14,231 bases of DNA from Amoebophrya sp. AT5.2 (taxonomy: Eukaryota; Sar; Dinophyceae; Syndiniales; Amoebophryaceae): contig RXOD01005413.1 in assembly GCA_005223375.1 (NCBI GenBank), forward strand, positions 1-14,231. Reading direction: 5' to 3'. Below, one piece after another: positions 8,423 through 14,231 of this stretch. Numbering within the stretch: position 1 is the stretch's first letter; every line of letters starts with the position of its first letter. The translations under genes were made by a program, and so were the position numbers. The notes beneath the pieces were generated by a model. The model made no database searches. It had not been told where the DNA came from and was given only the letters and a program-made list of their open reading frames with translations.

Positions 8423-10457
8423 ATGTCCACTGCGACGCAGGCGTTTCGCGAGGCGGCCATGACTGTCGGGCACCGCGCGGAAACGGGAAAGGTCATCTAC
8501 CCGATCGATAGCGTCGCGTTTCTGGGTGCCGGCATGAATATCGGACAGTCTCTGAAGGGTCTAGAGGTGGGCCCCAGCGCCATCCGGGCAGCACACCTAG
8601 CAAGCCTGGTGAAGAAACTAGGGTAAGAAAACACTACTTGCAGCCACTGTTACGTAGAGTAAAAAAAATTTTTTGACCGCAGGCACAGTCCAAGCCTACC
8701 CCCGATAAGCTGGCTCGGAAGGCTGATGATAAAATAGAGATCAACTTCTACGTTAGGGCTAGTACGGGTTACCACTTGAGTTGTACACGTACACCCCCAA
8801 CCACCGACCCGAAGGTACACCTGGCACGACTATGGGGATTTGAATTTCGAGGATTTGTTTCACGACTTGAACCTGATTGACGAGCACGAGCTGAACCAGG
8901 CGGCGGACTCCGGGATTACGAAGGAGAATTTCGACAAGTGGCGAGAGAACGCGCGGCAGAAGATGACCTTCGGCGATTGGCTCAAGGACGAAGGCTTTTT
9001 GAAATCCACCGGCAGCAGCTCGCAGATGACCACGGCTAGCGAAACGGAGGACGAAATGACCCCGAGCAGCACCTCTGGGGGCACTGAGGATTTTGGTACT
9101 AGCGGCGCCACTCCGACCGCTTCCCCTACGTCGCGAGGCGGTGGCGGGGGCCCGGTGAAACTGACATCCGCGTCGCCGGACAAGGACAACAAGATGAGCA
9201 CCATAGGGGGCGGGGGTGATGATCGTGATGGTGGCCGCTTGCAGCACGTGGGCAGCAAGAAGAAAAACAAGGTGGACCAGCAGCACCATCAACCACACAG
9301 GCCCGCCAGCAACAAGCAGAAGCCGATCAAGAATCTGGACTTGATCGGCCCCGCGTGCGAACACCTGTACCGGGAGATCTTGAACGCCCACAGCGGGCTG
9401 CGGAAGACCATCAGCAAGAGCTCCAGCCAGGCGTCGAACGCGCCGTCGCCTCCCCCTGGAGGAGGGGCGGTCGTGGAAGCAACAGACCTGGACAGCTCGG
9501 TCGGCATCCCCGTAATGAACGGCGTGGGAGCGCTTTCGGCGGGCAGGGTCCTGTCGAAGACGAAGGCGTCGAGCACGCGCAAGTTTCAACTGACCGTGGG
9601 AGGGGACCACACGATCGCGTGCCCCACAATCGCAGCCATGTCGCAGATCTACCCCGATCTGTGCGTCATCTGGATCGACGCGCACGGAGACTGCAACAAC
9701 CCCAAGACTAGCCCGAGCGGTATTTTTTGCTTTTCGTTCGCATGCTGTTGCGTGACCACTACATGGCTAGCTTTCCAATGTTTTTTTTGATAGATAAGTA
9801 TGTAATATCTGCCGAGCCACCCCCGGCAGGCAGCCCCACCCCCTCCGCCCCCAATCGATCGCTCCTCCGCTCGCTCCAGGTCACTACCACGGCATGCCCG
9901 CGGCGCACGTGATGGGTTGGTTTGACCAGCACCCGAAGGGGTTCGAGACCTGGATGCCGAACTCCGACCCGCGGCAACCGATCATCGACCCGCGCAACTT
10001 TTGTTTCATCGGGCTGCGCGACATCGACCCGGGGGAGGCGGAGCTGATGCGGAACTCGGACCTGCACTACTTCACCATGCGCGACGTGGACGAGGTTGGC
10101 GTCTCGAACGTGATCAAGGAGGCGCTGCGGCGGATCGACCCCAACTCGCGGCGACCGATCCACCTGTCCTTCGACATCGACGGGTGCGACCCGGGCATCG
10201 CGCCCGGCACGGGGACCTGCGCGCGGGGGGGACTCACCTACCGGGAGGCGCACTTCATCTGCGAAGAGCTGGCGCTCACGCGGCGGCTGGTGAGCATGGA
10301 CCTGGTGGAAATCAACCCGGTGCTGGACGGCCTCGAGCAGGGGCGGAAGATGCACGGAGACATGGACCACGCAATGGGGCGCTACGTGTCGCCAACCGTG
10401 CGACTAGGAACTGAACTCGTGCTCAGCGCACTGGGACAAGCAACCATGTACAGATGA
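8423..10457 (+). CDS. ARG: Arginase with long low-complexity insertions, three exons
   Basis: Exons are 8423-8622, 8815-9719 and 9880-10457. They join in phases 2 and 1 to 561 codons (560 residues plus stop). Arginase hydrolyses L-arginine to urea and L-ornithine with a binuclear manganese centre. All six metal ligands are present: His332 in GGDHT; Asp355, His357 and Asp359 in WIDAHGDCNN; Asp467 and Asp469 in SFDIDGCDP. Arginase-type substrate residues are also seen: Asn361 or Asn362 and Ser368 in the DCNNPKTSPSG loop, the following HYHGMP, and DIDPGE at 416-421. These favour arginase over agmatinase or formimidoylglutamase. The protein is far longer than the usual 300-330 residues because about 200 residues lie between DYGDLNFEDL (72-81) and GGDHT, most of them Gly/Ser/Thr/Asp/Lys-rich (about 130-230), with a second stretch near 265-320. 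No mitochondrial presequence is obvious, so location is open. The ATG at 8423 lies just before the expected first strand (VAFLGAGMNIGQSLKGLEVG). Confidence 0.95.
8623..8814 (+). other. Arginase intron 1 (192 nt, phase 2)
   Basis: The donor is AAACTAGG|GTAAGAAA and the acceptor CCACCGACCCGAAG|GTACACC. Joining GG to G restores a glycine and gives VKKLGYTWHDYGDL, the expected arginase sequence. The acceptor tract is C-rich rather than T-rich. Both boundaries carry GGTA in the exon/intron context. A run of eight A then six T lies near 8661-8674. Confidence 0.85.
9720..9879 (+). other. Arginase intron 2 (160 nt, phase 1)
   Basis: The donor is CCGAGCG|GTATTTTTTGC and the acceptor CTCCGCTCGCTCCAG|GTCAC, with a C/T-rich tract. 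It splits the glycine codon of the substrate-specificity loop, so SPSG is joined to HYHGMPAAHVMGW. Reading through gives an unrelated hydrophobic tail and a stop near 9788. Confidence 0.9.
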
Positions 10458-10900
10458 TGACCGGATTTTTTTGAAGCAGCTACGTACAAGCACGTCGTCT
10501 GCCCTCCCTGTTTGTAGAAAGGCGGAACCGACGCTTTCGCAGCGGCGTGATCGCGATTTAGGATAAATTACGCTTTGGGACGAGAACTTGAACCACTCCA
10601 CACTTACTCTGTGGCTCAACGATATGTACTGTACTTTGATGATTTTGCTGCTTTTTTCTTTTTGTAGCCTGACCCCCCTCGCGGGGATGGCGGTCCTCAA
10701 TTCTGCTATTCATGTGCTAAAAAATAAAGCACCAGTGGTCCTCGATTTCGACGCCGGTTGAACAAATTCTTCCTTTCGGATGAGACATTCACCGACAGCG
10801 ACATGAAAAAACACCGGAATGCTAATCCTATAAATATGCAGCATGTGAAAGGAAGAATAGCAGTGTTGATTTGAGGACTCATCTACCTACTTTAGCAGCT
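10458..10900. other. Spacer between arginase and the minus-strand gene (convergent 3' ends)
   Basis: No gene was seen in these 443 bases. A candidate plus-strand poly(A) signal AATAAA at 10723-10728 (GCTAAAAAATAAAGC) may serve the arginase mRNA, 266 nt past its stop. TATAAATA occurs near 10829 within ATGCTAATCCTATAAATATGCAGCAT, flanked by a 5-bp inverted repeat; I have no further support for it as a promoter. Confidence 0.35.
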
Positions 10901-11648
10901 TTATTGCATCACGTCCGTGAGCGTGACCGTGGTGGCGTGACGACTTCGACTTGAGCCGTCCGTGCTCCTCAGCTCCTGTACGTTTCGCAATGGGGGGCCT
11001 GGGCCCGACGCCCACGCCTCGAAAGAATCTTCCCGGTTGCTGTTGTTGCTCTGCACCCCTGAAGTAGAAGTACTCACATGGACATTTGAAGACAATCAAA
11101 ACTACAACCTGTACCTGCCGCCCCAACAACACCAAAACTCTAAAGACCCGGCCCACTGATGAACAGATTCATTGATGAAGTTGAACTAAGCAAAAGGAAA
11201 TTAGGGCACTATGACAAGATCAAGAATACCTACCGCTAAGTACTTACGTATACTACCCCTCGTTCTCGGCATCAAATGAAAATACCTATAATATCGCTTC
11301 TACCACTCCTGACTCAACGTACCGCCTGGGGAATGCTGATTTGAATATTTTTTTTCCACCGCTCCTCCACCTCCTGCTGAAGCATATCTGTCGGATAATC
11401 CCGAGGAAACACGAACCACCTTCCTGCATAGAAACAAACAAATGAAGAACTTCAGGCGCCTGCTAATATATAAGTAACGAGACTCCAGCGACGGCGACCC
11501 ACGCGGCAGTACGTGGCACGTACTAGTACTACAGATACTATACTTTTACTTAAATTTCGAAGTCTATCCACCCCAGCCCCAGATGCCCAGCCCGCCCAGT
11601 CATCTCAAAGTCCAGCGATAGTTCTTTGTTCAGAGTGATCGGTTGCAT
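10901..11648 (-). CDS. Unrecognised three-exon gene, minus strand (predicted)
   Basis: Proposed exons on the minus strand are 11648-11572, 11419-11323 and 11050-10901 (stop TAA 10903-10901). Phases 2 and 0 agree, giving 107 residues. The peptide runs MQPITLNKELSLDFEMTG at the start, WFVFPRDYPTDMLQQEVEER in the middle and EDSFEAWASGPGPPLRNVQE towards a hydrophilic C-terminus ending TDVMQ. Support: third positions of the last exon are about 75% G or C, as in neighbouring genes; pyrimidine-rich acceptor regions (TTTGTTTGTTTCTATGCAG and CTTCTACTTCAG) sit near both exons; the second donor is GTACGT; and AATAAA (minus strand, 10905-10900) overlaps the stop. Weak points: the first donor, GTGGAT, is poor; each acceptor has a second AG 4-8 nt away, and using the first AG at both also keeps a frame open with a different middle peptide; further upstream exons are possible (an open stretch EIVDDDNDGRTRRVVG at about 11750-11700). 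I do not recognise the family. It is convergent with arginase and divergent from the EF-hand gene. Confidence 0.4.
11508..11529. repeat. Overlapping palindromes
   Basis: AGTACGTG (11508-11515), one base G, then CACGTACT (11517-11524) form a perfect 8-bp inverted repeat. It overlaps a perfect 10-bp palindrome GTACTAGTAC (11520-11529). Both lie in the first proposed intron of the minus-strand gene, between exons 1 and 2. No function is evident. Confidence 0.6.
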
Positions 11649-11972
11649 GAGATGAGGGAAGTGAAAGGTAGTTGTTGTGCAGCGTGGACGAGAGCGAGCG
11701 CCACGCCCACGACGCGGCGCGTCCTGCCGTCGTTGTCATCATCGACTATCTCCTGATACATAAATTAGTGAGTGTGCTCGTAGAAGTTGCTATGTTTTTA
11801 CCATTTAGGGATTCGACGACGTTGAGACTCTTTATCCACTTGCTTCTACGTAGTACACCTGCCCCTGCGTTGTACAACTGTCCGTGTCTCGTTGCAGCAT
11901 CAGCATTGACGTGTCTCGCTCTCGTCCTCAGCACACTTTTGTCTTCGCTTCTCCTTAAGTAGATTGAGTAAG
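11649..11972. other. Divergent intergenic region before the EF-hand gene
   Basis: This stretch separates the proposed minus-strand start (11648) from the EF-hand ATG (11973) and would hold both promoters. On the plus strand, 11905-11960 is pyrimidine-rich with an AG at about 11930 (CTCTCGTCCTCAG) that could act as a splice acceptor for the EF-hand mRNA. On the minus strand, CTCACTAATTTATGTATCAG looks like a branch point plus acceptor feeding an open stretch towards 11700, so an extra minus-strand exon may lie here. An open plus-strand frame at 11672-11962 is Leu/Ser/Thr-rich and shows no motif. Confidence 0.35.
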
Positions 11973-12992
11973 ATGGGGGAGTTGTCAGAGGAGCAGTACA
12001 AGGTGTGCTGCGACGCGTTTGCCGCGTTTTCGAGTGCTGGCGACGGACTGTTGACGCCCTTCGAGCTGAACAACTGCATGCGGTCACTCGGTCACGCACC
12101 GACAAACGACGAATTCAACAAAATCATCGAGGAGCACGACCTGTACGCAAAAGGAGGGGTACCAGTAGCAGTACCTAGATCTATGTTGAGTAAGTTCAAT
12201 GAATCATGAAAAGCATTGATTTTCGTGTGGTGCATCATCTTCGTGGGGGCAGCGTGAGTACGTAGAAGCGAGAGTGATTTTGGAACATTCAATGACTTGC
12301 TTGGTTGTCCAAGAACCTCAGTCAAATCGGGGAACGAAACAAATCGGCTTTCGGTCCTGGTCCAGCTCGAGCTCCAGAAGTAAAAAATAAAAAATTAAAT
12401 TTTAAAATTTTAAATTTGGGTTGGTGGCTTGGCTGCTTGTAGCGTCACCCATAAACTTGAATGATGCATATTAGCTATGCATAGCGACTGATATGGTAGA
12501 TTAAGTATTCACCTGATGTGACGCCTTGATGAAAGCATCCACAACCACATCTAAACAAGCTGATGTGATTGTAATGAATCTATCAGTGCAAACAAGAACC
12601 GTATCACAAGTTGTTTATATTAATAGCGGGAAAGCAAGTGATGTAGTCGTCACGCACTACGGAACCCGGGCCGCTGTCGCTTGCAAAAACTACCTTGCCT
12701 TCTTTGCTCTCAACAGGTTTCCCTCCAAGGCTTCTTGTACATCGTTGCGCAGCGCGAGGCTTCCACGACTCTAAAGCAAGGGCTGCTGGAGGCGTTCAGC
12801 AAGTTCGATCGGGACCAGAATGGATATGTGGACGCGGAGGAGATCAAGGAAGCGATGATGGTACTGGGGGAAGAGCCATTCACGGAGGAGGAGTGGGTAA
12901 AACTGCTGGAGGAATACGAGATGCCCCCCGACAACCAGATCGACTACTACCAGTTCGTAGACATCATGACAAGAAAAGAACCAGCCCAATGA
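11973..12992 (+). CDS. Calmodulin-like EF-hand protein (possible myosin light chain), two exons
   Basis: Exons 11973-12158 and 12717-12992 join in phase 0 to 153 residues, close to calmodulin (149). Four EF-hand units can be laid out in the calmodulin pattern. Loop 1 (20-31, SSAGDGLLTPFE) lacks the acid at positions 1 and 3. Loop 2 (56-67, DLYAKGGVSLQG) ends in Gly instead of Glu. Loop 3 (93-104, DRDQNGYVDAEE) is fully canonical. Loop 4 (130-141, EMPPDNQIDYYQ) is degenerate. So probably only one site binds calcium. Loss of most sites with the overall spacing kept is typical of myosin essential/regulatory light chains and calmodulin-like proteins; centrin is less likely, as there is no basic N-terminal extension. 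The ATG at 11973 is chosen because it starts MGELSEEQYK, the usual calmodulin N-terminal helix; an in-frame TTG lies 9 nt upstream. The stop is TGA 12990-12992. No clear poly(A) signal follows. Confidence 0.87.
12381..12417. repeat. A/T-only run with palindromic A4/T4 blocks
   Basis: These 37 bases contain only A and T. The core AAATTTTAAAATTT is a perfect 14-bp palindrome. The run lies in the middle of the EF-hand intron. It may be simple-sequence drift or part of a non-autonomous insertion; no target-site duplication was found. Confidence 0.5.
12464..12482. repeat. Perfect 7-bp inverted repeat
   Basis: ATGCATA, a 5-nt spacer TTAGC, then TATGCAT. It lies in the EF-hand intron downstream of the A/T run. 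It could fold as a short hairpin. No function can be assigned. Confidence 0.6.
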
Positions 12993-13590
12993 CTGATCGC
13001 CTTGAAGACGTCGTCGTCGTGCTCGTGGTGAGAACTGATATAAGATACTTACGCAGCTCCAGCTCGGTGACGTGGTTGACGACGACACTCGAGTGCTACC
13101 ATTCAATCCAGTACGCTGATAGAGATGAAGCAAGGTAGTCGTGGGGTTTTTTTTGTTCAACAAGGTTGAAGTACGGAAACAAAGTGCTTCGCGGGAGCAG
13201 CTGTTCGCCTGTTACTACGGTCCTCTCGTACAGTGCTCCCAGGAACGTCTGGGGACGACAGTACTACCACGATGTCCGGTAGGAGAAGGAGCCAGCTGTT
13301 CTCTTTATTTCATGTCGGTCCTTTTCAATCCATCGATCTTCGGTCCGCGGCATCATGCATGTCATCTTTAAGCGAATGCATTCATCTCAACATCTCCGGT
13401 TCCTCATTTCATCATGTCATCTCCGTCTCCCCGTCGTTCACTGCTTCGTACGGTCGAAGGATAAGGATTTGTGTGTGAAATCTATCTGTCGCATACGAAT
13501 TGATTGTCGTGGTCCGATCTTCAGCATTTGTTTGCGGCATTTCCATTTGCGGCATTTCCACCTCGTCAACGTAGAACATACAACAACAGG
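12993..13590. other. Spacer between the EF-hand gene and the type II membrane protein gene
   Basis: No supported gene lies in these 598 bases. It contains short GTC/GTCGT runs after the EF-hand stop, a T8 run near 13146, C/T-rich stretches near 13380-13440 and the tandem 15-bp duplication at 13531-13560. TTCAG at 13518-13522 and CAACAG at 13584-13589, just before the next ATG, are possible splice acceptors for the following mRNA. Confidence 0.35.
13531..13560. repeat. Tandem duplication of a 15-bp unit
   Basis: The unit TTTGCGGCATTTCCA occurs twice, head to tail and without mismatch, 31 nt before the ATG at 13591. The identity suggests a recent slippage or duplication event. The length is a multiple of three, but the site is probably 5' UTR. 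Confidence 0.85.
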
Positions 13591-14109
13591 ATGAGGAATG
13601 TCGCCGAGCCTGGCAGCACGGAAACATCTGCGCGGCAGTTGCCGTTGGTGCAGGTGGAGCAGGGCCCCGTGGCGCACCAGCGCGCCGTGCTAACCGGCGG
13701 TGGCGGTGGAGATGAATCTCGAGGAAAATCGTCGGTGCTCCGTAAAAAACTTCACACCGCTGCGGCGGTTGCGACTCTGCTCCTGGTGGCTACCGCGGGA
13801 GTGGTGTACGTGGGAATCACTCCACAAGTGCTGCGACTGCCATTCGCAGACGTCGCTGAGGGCTCGCCGACACAAGGAGGATCAATTGTGCGCGAAGACT
13901 CCGTGGGGGGCGTCAAGGTGCACATGTTGCCACCGGCGGTGGATCTTTCAACTGCGAATTCCGAACTCAAGCCGGGGCGGAAAGAGGATGACGACTACGA
14001 GCGCAATACGGCACAGCACGCGGGAAAAGTTGCGCTTCTTCGGAGCAAAAAGGTCCTCCTCCTCGCACACTACTTTCTTAGCCAAATAAGGATTTATTTC
14101 AGTTCGTAG
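13591..14109 (+). CDS. Hypothetical single-pass type II membrane protein; 3' end uncertain
   Basis: Starting at the ATG at 13591 (CAACAGGATGAGG) the frame encodes 172 residues to a TAG at 14107-14109. A hydrophilic N-terminus of about 55 residues, Gly-rich near 36-40, ends in the basic stretch RKK. One strong transmembrane helix follows at about 56-76 (AAAVATLLLVATAGVVYVGI), then a polar region. Basic residues before the helix and none just after it predict an N-in, C-out (type II) orientation, as in Golgi glycosyltransferases, but no catalytic domain lies in the window. The end FLSQIRIYFSS looks unnatural. A GTCCTC donor at 14053 and a TTTATTTCAG acceptor ending 14102 would give an alternative C-terminus, so this may be only the first exon of a larger gene running past the window. 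I do not recognise the family. Confidence 0.5.
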   Translation: MRNVAEPGSTETSARQLPLVQVEQGPVAHQRAVLTGGGGGDESRGKSSVLRKKLHTAAAVATLLLVATAGVVYVGITPQVLRLPFADVAEGSPTQGGSIVREDSVGGVKVHMLPPAVDLSTANSELKPGRKEDDDYERNTAQHAGKVALLRSKKVLLLAHYFLSQIRIYFSS

Positions 14110-14231
14110 CGCGGGCGATGTCGGTCTCGATCTGTCCTGAAAAATACTGAACTGTGTCTCTCAACAGAGTAGTCGGTCCGCGGCGAAAATTCGATACGAG
14201 CGCAAAGCAATATAGTCGGCGTAGCCGTTAT

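Larger units (their letters stand above)
12159..12716 (+). other. Intron in the EF-hand gene (558 nt, phase 0)
   Basis: The donor is GGAGG|GTACCAGTAG and the acceptor TTCTTTGCTCTCAACAG|GTTTCC. Removing it completes EF-hand loop 2 (DLYAKGG joined to VSLQG) and the following helix FLYIVAQR. It is the longest intron here. Inside it are an inverted pair at the donor (GGTAC...GTACC, 12158-12174), a 10-bp palindrome AGCTCGAGCT near 12364, an almost pure A/T run at 12381-12417, and a perfect 7-bp inverted repeat at 12464-12482. Confidence 0.85.

Noticed and set aside
8759..9685. 308-codon open frame on the minus strand, opposite arginase exon 2
   Set aside because: It mirrors the arginase exon; GC-rich third positions on the coding strand remove stops on the other strand. 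Its peptide is Arg/Val/Gly-rich with no motif, while the plus strand encodes a clear arginase.
10887..11156. Alternative 89-codon minus-strand frame overlapping the last proposed exon of the cryptic gene
   Set aside because: It is open, but third positions are less GC-rich (about 57% against 75%) and the peptide is His/Arg/Lys-rich. It is kept only as an alternative.
11672..11962. 96-codon plus-strand open frame ending just before the EF-hand ATG
   Set aside because: A Leu/Ser/Thr-rich translation of pyrimidine-rich leader sequence. No conserved motif; more likely 5' UTR or promoter.
13035..13052. GTAAGTATCTTATATCAG on the minus strand, a possible 18-nt mini-intron
   Set aside because: It has donor and acceptor ends but no coding exons around it. 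Introns this short are known only in unusual lineages. A similar 19-nt look-alike on the minus strand near 11059-11077 suggests coincidence of T-rich sequence.
14218..14231. GGCGTAGCCGTTAT at the window end, resembling part of the dinoflagellate spliced leader
   Set aside because: Only a short CGTAGCC core matches; the rest of the leader and its donor are absent, so it is not evidence for a spliced-leader RNA gene.

Overview
This window is nuclear DNA from a eukaryotic microbe. Several reading frames are interrupted by GT-AG introns whose phases match on both sides, the proteins are eukaryotic in type (mitochondrial intermediate peptidase, arginase, a calmodulin-like protein, a Golgi-type glycosyltransferase), and coding sequence is GC-rich at third positions while introns and spacers are T/A-richer. 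The long hydrophilic, Gly/Ser/Asp-rich insertions, compact spacing and mostly head-to-tail order would suit an alveolate such as a dinoflagellate or syndinian (Amoebophrya-like). That placement is inference; no spliced-leader RNA gene or other diagnostic marker was found.

Layout: (1) about 85-2727, plus strand: 3' part of a mitochondrial intermediate peptidase (M3 metallopeptidase), one intron inside the window, true N-terminus not visible. (2) 2728-3570: spacer with a plausible poly(A) signal and an unexplained minus-strand open frame. (3) 3571-7392, plus: a single-exon 1273-residue membrane protein joining a ten-helix, triose-phosphate/nucleotide-sugar-transporter-like region to an extra transmembrane helix and a C-terminal GT32-like glycosyltransferase domain. 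This is the most unusual gene here. (4) 7393-8422: spacer holding one isolated, very canonical candidate intron. (5) 8423-10457, plus: three-exon arginase with all manganese ligands and about 200 inserted residues. (6) 10458-11972: contains what I read as an unrecognised three-exon gene on the minus strand (10901-11648). (7) 11973-12992, plus: two-exon calmodulin-like EF-hand protein with one canonical calcium loop. (8) 12993-13590: spacer. (9) 13591-14109, plus: N-terminal part or all of a single-pass type II membrane protein.

The genes do not form an evident pathway. MIP acts in mitochondrial protein import, arginase in arginine/urea/ornithine metabolism, the fusion protein probably in Golgi glycan synthesis, and the EF-hand protein in calcium signalling or as a myosin light chain. 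No tRNA, rRNA, CRISPR or recognisable transposase was seen. Splice sites were read by eye from consensus, reading phase and protein family alignment from memory, and need transcript support.
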